Part shown: one piece after another, positions 47,307 through 59,385 of the stretch
Layout: every line of letters begins with the position of its first letter
Numbering within the stretch: position 1 is the first letter of the stretch
DNA from: Salvia splendens
Taxonomy: Eukaryota > Streptophyta > Magnoliopsida > Lamiales > Lamiaceae
Length of the DNA stretch: 64,000 bases
Direction of reading: 5' to 3'
Assembly: GCF_004379255.2 (NCBI RefSeq)
Contig: NC_056035.1
Coordinates: 16,203,902 to 16,267,901 of the forward strand
Position numbers and translations under genes: made by a program
The notes under the pieces: model-generated
Databases searched by the model: none
What the model saw: the letters and a program-made list of their open reading frames with translations, nothing else
Told to the model about the DNA's origin: nothing

Positions 47307-48337
47307 GCTATCCCAGAACATGCCTTGATAGAGTCTTGGAAAAAGTCTGCCCATAATTTGTGGGTCAATAGGTTGCGACGAGTCTCCAATTTAAGAGAGT
47401 TTCTGCAGGTACTGGATGTGGATTCTACCCTTCTTTTATTATATAATGATTGAGATCAATAATCAGATTCTTTGGAGGTCTTAACTTTTCTTTTTCCCAT
47501 CCTTTAGGTCCTGGCTGACTTTGTAAATGCTATCATTGAGGACTGGTTTTATCAAACCAGTGCTACAGATTCCCATAACTCAGATGACATAATTTGTAAC
47601 TTTTCAGCCGTGCCGCACACATTTTCTGCAATTGCACGTTGGTTGGTAAGATTGGATTTATTGGTGGCCTCTCGGTCACATGTGGAAACCGGTCATTCTG
47701 TGGATAAATCACTAACTGCTAACTGAGTGAAAGGTATATGCAGCCTTCTCAACTTTGACATCAATCTCAATGAATATGCTGTCTTGCATTTCTTCTCACA
47801 TTATTGTCTATTCCCGATTGGTTATAACTACTTGCAGTGCATATCCCGTTGATTGGCTTGCATATTCACACCCAATTATTATACTTTTTGCAGAACTGTT
47901 GACAATGCAACCCGACAGTGAAGGTCGGAGGTCTCTCAGTCCATATTTTGACTAGCAGATCTTTTGCTAATTTGGTAAATATGATTAAATACAAACAAGC
48001 TTGACTTCTTTTGACTCTACTTTATATTGGAATCTCGTAGTTGATTATGATGATTTTTGCGTGGTGTCTTTTGATAACGTTATGTGACTTGAATAGGCAA
48101 GATATTTATCTTTGCTGACTCTTTGGATGAATTATATGTATATGTATATCTGATAATGGGGAAATTGTTTTTGTAGTGTTCTTAAAATTTTATTTGAGGA
48201 CTAGGTTAAAGTAAATGGTAATTTTGATTTTCCATTAAAGTTTATTAAATCGTTGTCGCTTCCTATAATTCCTAAATAAAGAAATTAGCATCTAGTAAAG
48301 TATATGTAGTACTTTGTTAATGTTCCTTGTTTGTTAG

Positions 48338-48464
48338 GAATATGGGCATTACATTCCTCGAGAACGTTAGCCCTAGCATGATGAGTTCCATCTGCACCAG
48401 GTTGAAGAAGCTGCAGCCATTCTTCTATTCTGAAGAGAAACAGAATGCCTTGTTTGGGGCTGAG
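48338..48464 (+). CDS. Possible orphan exon of unknown gene
   Basis: An open stretch between a ttgttag acceptor and a GAG|GTTGG donor reads NMGITFLENVSPSMMSSICT, then RLKKLQPFFYSEEKQNALFG. It lies 0.6 kb after the RLT3 stop and 130 bp before a copia element. It looks like a genuine coding exon but I recognise no family, and the neighbouring exons are not evident. It could be an extra 3' exon of RLT3 or a gene fragment. Confidence 0.3.
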
Positions 48465-48595
48465 GTTGGTTCTCATATTTTCCATCTCTCCCTAATGAGA
48501 AGATGGTGGGATCATGTAGATTTTACCCAAATTTTGAGGAAACTTACTGCCTGTTGGTTTCACGGTGTTTTTAGTATTCTCCATTATGCTGTTCC

Positions 48596-48912
48596 TGTTG
48601 GGAAATAAACACAGGCAATCACGAATATGAAAGAGAATGAACACAAGAAGTTGTTTACCCAGTTCGATACAATGTATATCTACGTCTGGGGGCGATGCCA
48701 AGCCAGGGATTTCACTATATAATTTCAGGATGATTTAACAATGAGGGAGCACCTCTATTTATAAGTAACTAGAGAGCCATAATTCTAGTCAAACTAGGAA
48801 ACATATTACATAAGGAAATATCTTTTAAGGAATAAATCTATCACAAGGAAATATACTTCAAGGAAACAAATCCTAAACATGGTAGGAGATATTTTAGGCT
48901 CCATAATTAACA
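48596..48912 (-). repeat. 3' LTR of the copia element
   Basis: Minus orientation. Differs from the other LTR at about four positions, for example tgtatatc against tgtgtatc and agccataa against agccctaa. Confidence 0.93.
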
Positions 48913-49000
48913 ATCTCCCACTTGGAGACTAACAACTCCTAAACAACCATTTCCTCGTGATCTCATCCCTTCATCCGCTTAGCATCGCCTAACCTTATCT

Positions 49001-52000
49001 TCAAGTTCCAAGGCCAATTGAAGCTATGCATAGCTTCAATTTCTCTAAGGTCACCACCTTAGTAAACATGTCTGCAGGATTCTCACTTCCAAGTATCTTC
49101 ACAAGTTGCAGGATTTTCATCTCCACTAGGTGTCGGATGTAATGATATTTCAACTCTACATGCTTTGTCCTAGAATGAAACGCTGGATTCTTCGCCAAGA
49201 AAATAGCACTCTGACTATCATTGTAGAGTATGCTACTCTTGTTCTCCTTCCCAAGTTCATCTAAGAAACTCTGCAACCACACCATCTCCTTGCTTGCCTC
49301 TGTCGCAGCTACATATTCAGCCTCCGTAGTAGACAAAGCAACAGTCTTCTGCAACTTAGAAGTCCATGAAATAGCAGTACCACCATAAGTAAATACATAC
49401 CCGGTTGTGCTTCTTCTCCCATCAAGATCATTGGACGCCAAGTCTGTATCCACATAACCTGCCAGCTCGACATTCTTGCCATTGAAACATAAGACGCTTT
49501 CTGTAGTACCTCTCAAGTATCGAAGGATCCATTTAACTGCTTCCCAATGTTGCTTGCCCGGATCACCCATGAACCGGCTCACTACTCCCACTGCTTGTGC
49601 AATATCAGGCCTCGTACACACCATTGCATACATAATACTGCCAATTGCTGAAGCATAAGGAATTTTCTTCATTTCAGCACGTTCTTCTTTTGTACTCGGC
49701 GACTCCTTCGACAGCTTAAAGTGACTGCCCAAAGGCACACTTACTGGCTTCGAATTATCCATTTTGAATCTTTCCAAAACCTTACCAATGTAAGCAGCTT
49801 GCGAAAGATACAATTTTCCTGCCGCCTTGTCACGCTCGATTCTCATGCCCAAAATTTGATTAGCCTCTCCAAGATCTTTCATGGAGAATCGTTCAGACAA
49901 TTGTCTTTTCAACTTATCCATCTCCTTTTGATCACCTCCTGCGATCAACATATCATCAACATATAATAACAGAATAAGATAGCTCTTGTCAAACCTCTTG
50001 TAGTAACAACAATGGTCAGCGTAGCATCTTTTATAGCCAATCTCCATCATGAATCCATCAAACTTCTTGTACCACTGCTTTGGAGCTTGCTTTAAACCAT
50101 ACAAGCTCTTCTTCAACTTGCATACAAGGTTTTCCATTCCTTTTACTATGAATCCTTCAGGCTGTGTCATGTACAACTCATCCTCCAAATCACCATGAAG
50201 GAATGCCGTCTTTACATCCATCTGATGTAACAATAGATTTTCTGCAACTACCATACTCAACACTAAACGAATAGTAGTTAGTTTCACAACAGGAGTGAAC
50301 ACATCTGTATAATCAATACCGTATCGTTGCTCAAATCCCTTGACAACCAGCCTAGCCTTGTAGCGCTTGCTACCATCAGCTTCACCTTTGATTCGATAGA
50401 CCCACTTGCAATGCAATGCCTTTTTCCCTTTAGGAAGTTCCACAAGCTCCCATGTGCCATTTAGGAGAAGAGAGGCAAACTCGTCATCCATGGCAATTTT
50501 CCACCTTCGTTTATCAGGGCCTTCTCCTGCCTCTGCATAACACTCGGGCTCACCACCATCAGTAAGTAACAAATAGAAATTAGAGGGCGAGTACCTATCA
50601 GGTGCACGTCGCTCTCTAGTCGATTTAGGCAGCGGAATAGTCGGTGGTGGAGTGCTTGGTTCTTCTTCAAGCACCTCTTCAGCATTCTGACTCTCCTTGC
50701 TCCCACTCAAGTTTGAGATGTCTAGCTCGACCACTCGTGGCTCAGAACTGCTGGGACTTGACGCCTCCAATCTATCCTTGTACAATACCTGTTCATTGAA
50801 GATGACATCTCTACTGCGAATAACCTTACGGTTCTGCTCATCCCAGAGTCTATAACCGAACTCATCGCTTCCATAACCAATGAACGTACACTTAATAGAT
50901 TTAGCATCCAACTTACTTCTCTCAACGGAACTAACATGAGCATAAGCAACACAACCAAAGATGCGTAGGAAAGATAGATTTACCTCTTTTCCTGTCCAAA
51001 CCTCCTCGGGTATCCGAAACTCCAAGGGAACTGATGGACCTCTATTAATTAGAAATGTAGCTGTGTTGACTGCATCTGCCCAAAAACTCTTTGGCAATCC
51101 ACTTTTCAACCTCATGCATCTTGCTCGCTCATTCAACGTTCTGTTCATGCGCTCTGCGATTCCATTCTGCTGTGGAGTTCCTTTCACAGTTTTCTCCATG
51201 CGGATTCCATTCTCGGCGCAGAATTCCTTGAACTTTACAAGTTCATACTCCATTATCGGATCTTAGACACTTCACCTTCATCCCGGTTTCAGTTTCAACA
51301 AGGGGCTTTCCATTTCCTGAAAGCGTCAAACGCATCGGATTTACTCTTCAGAAAATAAACCCATAGCTTTCGAGTAGAGTCGTCGATGAAAGTCATATAA
51401 TATTCAGAGCCTCCTAGGGACTTCACAGGTGCTGGTCCCCATAGATCAGTGTGGACCATCTCCAACTTCTGTGTCTTCAATTTTCTGCCTCCTCTTGAGA
51501 AACTCACCCTTTTCTGTTTCCCAAACACGCAATCCTCGCACATGCCAACTTCAACAGTTTTCAAGCCAGGCAGTAAACCTCTTGAGCACATTATCTTCAT
51601 CTCTTTCTCGCTCATGTGGCCAAGACGACAGTGCCACAAATCTGCATTATTTGCCTCACTTGCAATATCAATGCAATCTTTGGAGTTAGTTGTGGTATAC
51701 AACGTACCCTCCTTCTTACCTCGAGCTACTATCATAGCTCCCTTGGTAATCTTCCAATTGTTGCAGCCAAACGTCACGGTGTACCCTTCTGCATCAAGCT
51801 GCCCAATCGAAATCAAACTTCTCTGCAATCCAGGAATGTGTCTGACTCCATTCAGTTTTATTACGGATCCATTGGACGTCACTACCTTCACGTTTCCCTT
51901 TCCCACGATATCTAAGGGCTCGTCATCAGCCAGATGTACCTTCCCAAAATCGCCAGAAACGTAGTCTTCCATTATCTCCACATTGCTGCAGGAGTGAAAC

Positions 52001-52866
52001 GACGCCCCAGAATCCAATACCCACGATTCCATCGGACTACTGACGCTCAAGACCAACGCCTCGCCATCGTCATCAGACATGGTAGCGTTTGCTGTCTTCT
52101 TGTCCTTCTGATCCTTATTCTTATACTTCTTCGGTGCCTCACATTGATTTCTAAAATGCCCAAACTCATCACAATTCCAGCATTTAACTTTATCCAAATC
52201 CTTCTTGGATTGACTCCTTCCTCTGGAATTTGATCTTCCACGATTTTGCTTTCCCTTCGATCTGCCTCTCTGTTCTGTATTCAGTGCTGATCCCGAAGTA
52301 GAAGATCCTGATTCTCTCCGGCGAACTTCCTCACCAATCATCAGATCTCTTACTCTGTCAACTGTTAGTTTTGTCTCTGCAGCAGTAACTGCTGTCACTG
52401 TGCCAGCCCAACTCTCAGGCAGAGACGATAGCAAAATCAGGGCACGAATTTCATCATCGAATTTTATATTAACCGAGTTCAGTTGCGAAGTAATCATGTT
52501 GAACTCGTTGAGATGTTGTTGCACCAGCTTTCCCTCTTGCATTCTAAAATTAAACAATCGTCTAATCAGATGTACATTGTTTGCCGTTGATGGTTTCTGA
52601 TACATGTCCTCCAAGATCTTTATCATCTCCTTTGTCGACTTTGCTGCAGTCGTGTGATAAGTCACATCCTTGGACAACGATAGCCTAATCGCGCTCATCG
52701 CTTTTCTGTCCAGCAGCTCCCAATCCTCATGTTCCATCTTTTCGAGTTTGGTTTTTAAAGGCTTCCAGAGATCTTTACCGTACAGGTAATCCTCAATCTG
52801 CATCTTCCAAAATCCGAAATCAGATCCATCGAACTTCTCTACAGCAATTTTCTCGTCGATCCCCAT
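49001..52866 (-). pseudogene. Copia gag-pol, two large frames split by short deletions
   Basis: Frame 1 (52866-51295): gag (MGIDEKIAVEKFDGSDFGFW), zinc knuckle CWNCDEFGHFRNQC, protease VLDSGASFH, pre-integrase LWHCRLGHMSEKEM, integrase finger CEDCVFGKQK and first catalytic region TDLWGPAP. Frame 2 (51253-49001): rest of integrase (GTPQQNGIAERMNRT), RT with CKWVYRIKGEADGS and the catalytic YVDDMLIAG, then RNase H (STTEAEYVAATEASKEMVWL) ending with CIASIGLGT. Between them a frameshift after FDAFRKWK and a small loss near the SDNG motif (about 51255) break the polyprotein. Apart from that junction the coding sequence is well preserved, so loss of coding capacity looks recent. The motif set fits the Tork/TNT1-type lineage. 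Confidence 0.94.
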
Positions 52867-52892
52867 CGTGATTTCTGCCTCTTAAACCCTAG

Positions 52893-52905
52893 GCTCTTGA
52901 TACCA
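52893..52905 (-). promoter_or_regulatory. Copia primer-binding site (tRNA-iMet)
   Basis: The minus strand reads TGGTATCAAGAGC two bases after the 5' LTR, complementary to initiator tRNA-Met. Confidence 0.9.
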
Positions 52906-52907
52906 GT

Positions 52908-53224
52908 TGTTGGGAAATAAACACAGGCAATCACGAATATGAAAGAGAATGAACACAAGAAGTTGTTTACCCAGTTCGATACAATGTGTATCTACGTCTG
53001 GGGGCGATGCCAAGCCAGGGATTTCACTATATAATTTCAGGATGATTTAACAATGAGGGAGCACCTCTATTTATAAGTAACTAGAGAGCCCTAATTCTAG
53101 TCAAACTAGGAAACATATTCCATAAGGAAATATCTTTTAAGGAATAAATCTATCACAAGGAAATATACTTCAAGAAAACAAATCCTAAACATGGTAGGAG
53201 ATATTTTAGGCTCCATAATTAACA
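52908..53224 (-). repeat. 5' LTR of the copia element
   Basis: Minus orientation, 317 bp, bounded by TGTTAATTATGG and CCCAACA. Confidence 0.93.
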
Positions 53225-53388
53225 GTTCCTTGGTATTTGCATCATGATATCTAAGTGGCATTCGGTTCATTAGATAAAATAATACTCTTCTACCCACTCA
53301 AGATGTCCACATTCTACCCACTCAAGATACAAGTACGTGATATCCCTTCTCAGAAAAAAAAAAAAGAATGCTAGGAAGGAGTAAGACT

Positions 53389-54199
53389 CCTAGTCCGAGT
53401 CTTCTATTTCCACAGCAGGAATCCTGCGGAAACGAGCAAATTGCCGAAAGTAGGATGTCTCACTGTCCTGTGGAATCACCGATCTCTTTCTCTTTTGAGT
53501 GAATCCAGGTTCGTAAGTAGCATCAGACAAGATCCCCACACTGCTATCCTTCTTCTTGCAGCTACTCTCTTGAGCAAACCTTAAAAATAAACAGAGCTTT
53601 ATAATGGTACTGAAACATCATCTGATGTTGGATGATAGGAGTAATACAATCAGATCATTCGTGTACACAGTGCCCCACAACGCAATAGAAACTACAGAAA
53701 TTTATGGAATGGGCTTATTGATCCTATGCCTGGCCAGCTGGAAAGTCTTATATCTCACCGTGCAGTAGCTTTCCTATACTTGTAACTAACTAAATCCAGC
53801 TTGAAGAATGATGAACATTCAAGGAAGACAACAACTTCTATAGGGAAACAAATTACAGGATTCCTTTGGATTTAAAACCAATCAATAGTAAATACTAAAC
53901 ACCATCGTAGTTGTATAACCATTACTGCGTTCAGAATAATATCAGTTGAATAGATGTTTTCCTTACTTCCAAAGTTTGGCCCATGTTTCAGGAAAAAAAG
54001 GATAGGTTAAAAGAGGCTACTTTTCTATACACCAAACATAATGAAATTTTGAGAAACAAGAGTAAAAACTTTTACTTCTCTGTCAAACATCACAAAGTTT
54101 ATCAAGAGAATAATGATAAAGAAAAAATCACACCTTTCACGAATGATCTTGAATGCTTCTTTTGTTGCATAAGGTAAACCAGTCTTTGGATCACGATAA
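53389..54199 (-). pseudogene. SWC2: SWC2/YL1 (SWR1-complex subunit) C-terminal exons; rest of the gene not found
   Basis: Two minus-strand exons splice in phase: 54199-54134 (YRDPKTGLPYATKEAFKIIRE) and 53579-53389 (RFAQESSCKKKDSSV, QKRKRSVIPQDSETSYF, FRRIPAVEIEDSD, stop). The first is the diagnostic YL1 C-terminal domain (YRDP-TG-PYAT-EAF-IIRE) of VPS72/YL1/SWC2, which helps load histone H2A.Z. The gcag acceptor before the 66-nt exon implies an earlier exon, but no N-terminal coding sequence (acidic H2A.Z-binding region, CVITG-type block) was seen further right in the window. Either a very long intron precedes it, or, more likely, this is a 3' fragment. The preserved frame and splice sites indicate it is not old. 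Confidence 0.7.
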
Positions 54200-54714
54200 C
54201 TGCATTACACCAGAAAACAAATTATCTAAACTGTGATATGATGTTGAATCGAAAAAATTACTAGTTGCATTGCGTTGGCTGTAAATTGTATCTGTGATAT
54301 ATTTTCATGTATTCATGAAATCATGATGAGTATTGGAGGGATAGGAAATGATAATGCATATCTCTTGGCTGTTAAACATATCATATTCATTAATGTTTGC
54401 AAATCTTGGGATCGACAAATAAAGAAAAACTCATTCTTTTGTAGACATCGATCATCTTAATCAAACCACATAATTGTTTGTGTTTTTACTTTTTGTTTTA
54501 AATAGTTGATCGAAACCGAGTACTCTAGTGCAACGGTGGATCTACTTGAAAACAAAGGGATATAAATACCCAAAATATTACTCTGTATTTAATTACATTA
54601 TTATTTATGATTCTTTCCTAACAAATTCAAGGCAGTGGCGTAGTGATATTGAGTACTTTCTATTGAACGCTGGGAACCAAGTTTGACTCTCCTTCGAATT
54701 TGATCACACACTAG
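54200..54714. other. AT-rich sequence with no gene recognised
   Basis: Should hold upstream SWC2 exons if the gene were complete; none were seen. Short open frames only. Confidence 0.4.
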
Positions 54715-56290
54715 CGGGCGGGCTGACGCGCCAGCGCTACATGGCGCCACCTGGAGTTGGGCGTCCGGCCCACTCCTGTGTGGCCGTCATTTTTTACCGT
54801 ATAAATTTTGATTTTTTTAAAATATTCTTACTTTATTACTATTTTCTCCCTTTTTTCATTTTTTATCCCACAATTGATCCCCAGTAAATATTTCATTCAT
54901 AGAAAAAAATCACACCAAATCTAAACATTTTCATTCTGTCTCTAATTTTCTCTCCACAGTTTCATTAACAATATGCAAATATGTCCGACCAACAACCATC
55001 ATCCAACTCGACACTGGGTACTCAAGGATCAAAGATGCCCAACATGTCCAGATCGCGGCCAGATTTCTCTCGACCTTACCCGGTAGGCATGCAGCACACT
55101 GACGCACCATTTGGGTGGACTGCCTACTCGAAGACCAACTACGTCCTAACTTAGTCTTTGTCCCAACGTTGAAGCGGACAACGTTCCCGAGTTCAATGTC
55201 CTCAAACCGTACTCCCCGGGTGAGACTGATAAATTGTTCTAAGTGTGGGTTGCCACTTCGGAAGATCCGATAGTAGGAACCAAATAAAACGCAAAGAAGT
55301 TTTTGGATAGGGTCAATGAAAGCTACAAAGCTGCATGGTCGAATGGAACTGTTGTCCGGCAATCCAAAGATGCTTTGCAATCATTTCAAACGAGCAAACG
55401 AAGGTATCCTAAAGTTTAGCGGCATCTACGTCAATGGAATGAGGCGGAGCGGCAGCGGATCGAGCGAAACCAACGTCACGGTTTCGACCATGCTTATCTT
55501 CGAAGATGACACCAACAAAGCCTTCAAGTTTGTCACTAATTGGAAGAAGGTTCGAAATCCAGATAAGTGGGCGGGTGACACCCAATCCTCGTCGGGCTCC
55601 ACCTTGAAACGGTCGAGGTTGCAAGTCAACCTCTGACGAGGACGAGGTCGTAAGCCAGCTCGTTGGAGCGGTTCTGACTCCGGTACAAGTGGGACCAAAG
55701 CCGGTTATTGAGGTAATCCAATTGGGACCAAGGAGGCGAAAGCTAGTCGCAGGTGAGGACAGACCCAAGCCCAGGAGGCCCCTAGCTCAACCCCTTCCCC
55801 TGCCTTCTAATCTGACTATTTTATTCTGATATTTAACCTAGACAATTGCGGCTGACACTAGCAGGATGAATCCACAATAAGAATGGGTGCATGGCATGCT
55901 AATTGAATCCCTCAACATGAATTGGGACTATCGATCATGTCGTGTCCACTGGCTCAACAGTAGTTTTGACTTTTAATTTTTAATTTTAGAATTTTAATTA
56001 TGTCATTTTAATTTTTAGGATTTAAATTATGTAAGTTTTAATATTTTGAAATTTGTGATATTATTTTTGGATTTTTAATGCAAGTTTTATTGATGAAATA
56101 TATTTTTATTAATTGTACTTCTAAATTGAAAATGAAATAGTATGACTCATGAATAGTTAAGAAATGAAATGGATTATTGCAAGTGTCGTCCCTCAATCAA
56201 GAGATGGAATAAATATTAGTAGTAGTTAAAAGTGGTGTGAAATCTATCAATAATTAAGAGCCAACTCACCACGGAGATGGCTCTTAAAGA
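54715..56290 (+). mobile_element. PIF/Harbinger relic carrying only ORF1
   Basis: It has a GC-rich left end (gcgggcgggctgacgcgccag near 54715). A decayed ORF1 follows. The right end has a perfect 10-bp-arm hairpin TTAAGAGCCA/TGGCTCTTAA (about 56254-56287), in the same style as the hairpins near the ends of the element at 8571-10504. Exact termini and target duplication could not be fixed, so the borders are approximate. Confidence 0.5.
54981..55637 (+). pseudogene. Harbinger ORF1 (Myb/NAM-associated-like) pseudogene
   Basis: Starts MSDQQPSSNSTLGTQG and later shows, in shifting frames, WVATSEDPIVGT, FLDRVNESYKAAWSNGTVV, KFVTNWKKVRNPDKW and SGSTLKRSR. These are the pieces of the Harbinger-associated ORF1 protein that helps the transposase enter the nucleus and bind ends. 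Several stops and frameshifts occur, so it is not functional. Confidence 0.65.
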
Positions 56291-56299
56291 ACATAACCT

Positions 56300-57873
56300 T
56301 TTGAAAGAGTGAACAATTACGCTATATTGTATCCGGTTTATAATTTATACACGGGTTTCACTTACTTAGTTTCACACATATTTGATGAGAGAACGTGGGA
56401 AAATATTTGAATGTCAAATATTAGGTACCGAACGTGTTTGGAATTTAAAGGGTCAAACAATATATAATGCTATTCCATTTTTCATAGTATATAATTGTTT
56501 GGATGGCGCGCACTAGCTAGTCTTGACCTTGAATATTTTTGTTTGAAATTTTTGTACAGTGTTAAGAGAATATGATCCAAATAATTTGGTTTCAATGTGG
56601 GATAACAATGTGACCGTTTATAAAGACATGCATGCAATAGTATACTAAGTCAAATGTTTGAAAGAGAACATCAAAGTTTTTTACTACTACTATCAAAGCT
56701 ATTTAAATCCTTTCCAATGGTACTGTAAAACTTATTAAATGTTTGAAAGAGAACATCAAAGTTTTTTACTACTACTATCAAAGCTATTTAAACCATCTCC
56801 AACGGTAATGTAAAACTTAAAATATAGTAGAAAAATACTTCAATGGTATTGTAAAACCAATCCTATTACATATTTAAAGAAAGTATAATTATCTTTAAGT
56901 TTACACCAAAACTATATCAAAATACTTTTTGGATTTTAATTTATTACATTTAAGTCCAAATCATTTTATATTATCAAAATAGAAAAGATAAGGAAGAGAA
57001 ATAAAAAATACAGAGAGACAGAAAACTTACATGAAGCGCAGCAGCAATGAGAAGAAGAAGATAACAATAATTTAATTTAATTCTATTAATATTTGATTAG
57101 TTATTAATTAGTGGATTGTCCATATTAGTATAATACACATTCCTATTAATTAGTTAAATTAATACTCAATTATACCTAATACTACACGTTTTTTTAAATA
57201 ACAAATGGAGTATAAATATTGATTAGTTATACCTATTAATATTGATTAGTTATGCTTCAGTAAATTACGACATAATTTGGTAGCCTTTAGTTTTCAATCT
57301 TAAGGATTGGATTATTTCACAGTTTAAAAATTGACAGAATCATTAATTTTAAACTAATATTATGCCTAATGCCTAATATCAAACTAAATATGCTATTAAG
57401 TATAATAAAACAATAGTTAAATATTAACAATTAAAATTATTACATAACATGAAATTCTAAAATAGAAAAACATAAGCCAAATGCATAAAAAAATAGAAGA
57501 CTAGTACATATGAAAGTGTTATGAGGTTAGTGTGTAATTTTGATAAAATACAGGTATAATTGAAAAGTGTAAAAAGTAAGTGAGTGGGAAATATTCTTTA
57601 GGATTTGAATTTAGCGTGAATGGTTGGAGTAAAAATTAATATTTAGTTTGACATTTACATTAAAATGAGTTTTAGTTTAGTTTAATATGGTTGAAGATGC
57701 TTTCTTACTACTAGTTCCTCACCAAAAAATAATTTTGTTTTGCATTTTGTGTCAGTCATAAAAATTACTAACCACTATTTTTTTCACACATCTCTCTCTT
57801 AATTTATCAATTTTGTAGTATTAAAATTTATGTCGTCAATAAAATATTTTTATGGACAAAAATAGTACTCTAA
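56300..57873. other. AT-rich sequence with no gene recognised
   Basis: No coding signal. It contains the 85-bp tandem duplication noted separately and a ccatctccaacggtaatgtaaaac stretch reminiscent of MITE ends. Confidence 0.4.
56652..56823. repeat. Tandem duplication of about 85 bp
   Basis: The block from aaatgtttgaaagagaac through ctactatcaaagctatttaaa starts at 56652 and again at 56737, almost unchanged. Confidence 0.8.
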
Positions 57874-58158
57874 GAGCATCTCCAGTGGGCGGACATCCCA
57901 CTAGGACATCCCAAAAACACATTCTGCTACGTCACTAGGACTTCTCATCCCACTGCCACGTCACTAGGACATCCCCTCCTATGTCCGCCCTTCCCACTAG
58001 GACATCACGCAATAAAAAAATCACAATAATTTAATTACGTAAAAACGGAAATATAATTTTGACACGGAACGTCCGTATCCGACCCTAAACGCCACAATGG
58101 CGGACGTCCGGGTCGCCCGTCGCGACGTCCGACCGGACGTCCGCCATTGGAGATGCTC
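57874..58158. mobile_element. PIF/Harbinger-type MITE
   Basis: The ends GAGCATCTCCAGTGG and CCATTGGAGATGCTC are inverted, with TAA on both sides (57871-57873 and 58159-58161). It is 285 bp with no ORF. Short tandem words (cactaggacatc, gacgtccg) fill the subterminal zones. Confidence 0.9.
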
Positions 58159-58161
58159 TAA

Positions 58162-58636
58162 TAATAAAAAAGAGTGTGAAGAAAAATAAATACTAATCCT
58201 ATATCATCATTATTTGATTTTGTGAGACATGCAAAATCCAAGAAAGTCCTTGTAATATTCGATACCGGCCTCGCATTGCTGAGAAAAAGGGATTGTGAGA
58301 ATTGCTTTACAATGTCAACGGCGGCACATTCTGTTTTAATGTCCTTTATTTTATCAAAAAGGAAGGTACGTAAAAAGTTGGTGGATTGATTGGAGGTGAA
58401 AAATATCACAAGTCGCAAATTGTTACTGCACTGCAGTATTATGAATGATGCAATTAGATTTGTATTTTTTTTTCTTCTTAATCTTATACTCCAATTAATA
58501 ATCAAATTTAAATGACGTAGAAAGCAATGCTGGTTTGTGTGTGATATCTCTTTGAATTTAAATGATGCATAAATGAATATAAATATATCATACTTCAATT
58601 TGTACATGATTTGATGATTTATGGTCCTAATTTATA
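58162..58636. other. Sequence between two MITEs, nothing recognised
   Basis: A minus-strand open frame covers most of it (58607-58158), but it has the composition of AT-rich spacer and no known motif. Confidence 0.35.
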
Positions 58637-58896
58637 CTCCCGTTGTCCCCCAAATATTGTCTCACTTTGACCCGTCATGGGTTTTAAAAAATGTACTAGT
58701 AAAAAGTGAGTCGAAAAAGTTAGTGAAATGTGTGTCGTACTTTTATATATTAGTTTTATATAGCAATAAATTGTGAGTAAGAATGAGTTAGTAGAATATG
58801 GGGTCCACTACAAAAAATGGTAAAAATTAAAATGGGATAAATTCTGTGGGACGGACAGATATGGAAAAATTAGACAACTTTTGGGGACGGAGAGAG
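58637..58896. mobile_element. Stowaway-like (Tc1/mariner) MITE
   Basis: The ends CTCCCGTTGTCCCCCAAA and, as reverse complement, CTCTCTCCGTCCCCAAAA are flanked by TA on both sides (58635-58636, 58897-58898). It is 260 bp and non-coding. Confidence 0.85.
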
Positions 58897-59129
58897 TAAG
58901 AGGTAAGAAACATAAAATGCTTACATTGGTTACACGTCAGTGGCATTTGATATAAACACTTATAAATAATGTGTAGCATATTACTCTTCAAATTACTAAT
59001 ATTATTAATTAAGATTTTAGACGCATTATTTTGTAAAGGGAGATAACATAACATGGTGTAACATCTAAGTTTAATTAATTATATAGTGAAAATAATTAAT
59101 AGAGTATAAAATTGCCGACGGTTTGATAT

Positions 59130-59287
59130 AGTCAAACCAAGCGATTCAGCAGTTTAAAACAAAGGAAAGTTTCTTGGAAGTGTTTGGCAACGTGAAATTA
59201 GACTTCAATCTCCCGTGTTCCCTATTATTTACTCCACTTGTCAAACTTCCAACCGCGGCGCCCAAGTCAAACAACCTCCTATTTATA
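59130..59287 (+). promoter_or_regulatory. Upstream region of the small peptide gene: W-box cores and TATA
   Basis: TATTTATA at 59280-59287 is a likely TATA box, about 100 bp before the ATG. AGTCAA (reverse of the WRKY-bound TTGACT core) occurs at 59130-59135 and 59265-59270. W-boxes would fit defence-induced expression; this is inference from short motifs. Confidence 0.4.
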
Positions 59288-59385
59288 CATATTCTTCAAT
59301 TATCATGCACATGTATCATACTCATACAATAACATAGTAGTACTATATTTGCATTTCCACACACAAAATCCTCTGAAATATTGCA

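Larger units (their letters stand above)
31684..47726 (+). pseudogene. RLT3: RINGLET-3-like DDT/WHIM chromatin-remodelling protein gene, disabled
   Basis: RLT proteins partner plant ISWI remodellers. Exons read by splice phase: 31684-31954 (FRKDGPALGDEFGPLP), 34404-34453, 34572-34865 (three YGMGKG-type repeats), 34990-35043, 35124-35340, 35484-35584 (DDT start: LLPKFPPSSVAMKLPL), then a gap I could not resolve, 36678-36819 (LEFWQKSLNLLTWIEILCQV), 37128-37250 (HARE-HTH: LSPRTLKGELFSILLTQGSN), 37373-37819 (WHIM1: GELWLLGLMEGEYSDLSIDE), 38206-38600 (WHIM2: SDRRYNRY), 38679-39270 (zinc ribbon CDRCQ...CRFCH), 39598-39605 plus 47307-47408, and 47508-47726. Breaks: one-base loss near 38505 inside WHIM2, a frame change near 38696, TAA at 38839-38841, and a 7.7-kb LTR array in the penultimate exon. 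No homeobox was seen, as expected for RLT3. Confidence is high for the family, good for loss of function. Confidence 0.88.
48596..53224 (-). mobile_element. Nearly complete Ty1/Copia retrotransposon (Tork-like)
   Basis: Both LTRs are 317 bp (48596-48912 and 52908-53224) with TGTT...AACA ends, and GTTCC is duplicated at 48591-48595 and 53225-53229. On the minus strand the primer site follows the right-hand LTR and a purine tract (AAGTGGGAGA) precedes the left-hand one. I count four differences between the LTRs, about 1.3 percent, so this insertion is older than the Tekay-like one. It lies between the 3' ends of the RLT3-like and SWC2-like genes. Confidence 0.95.

Noticed and set aside
58158..58607. 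Minus-strand open frame of 149 codons
   Set aside because: AT-rich, lacks any motif, overlaps a MITE end, and has no splice or promoter support.
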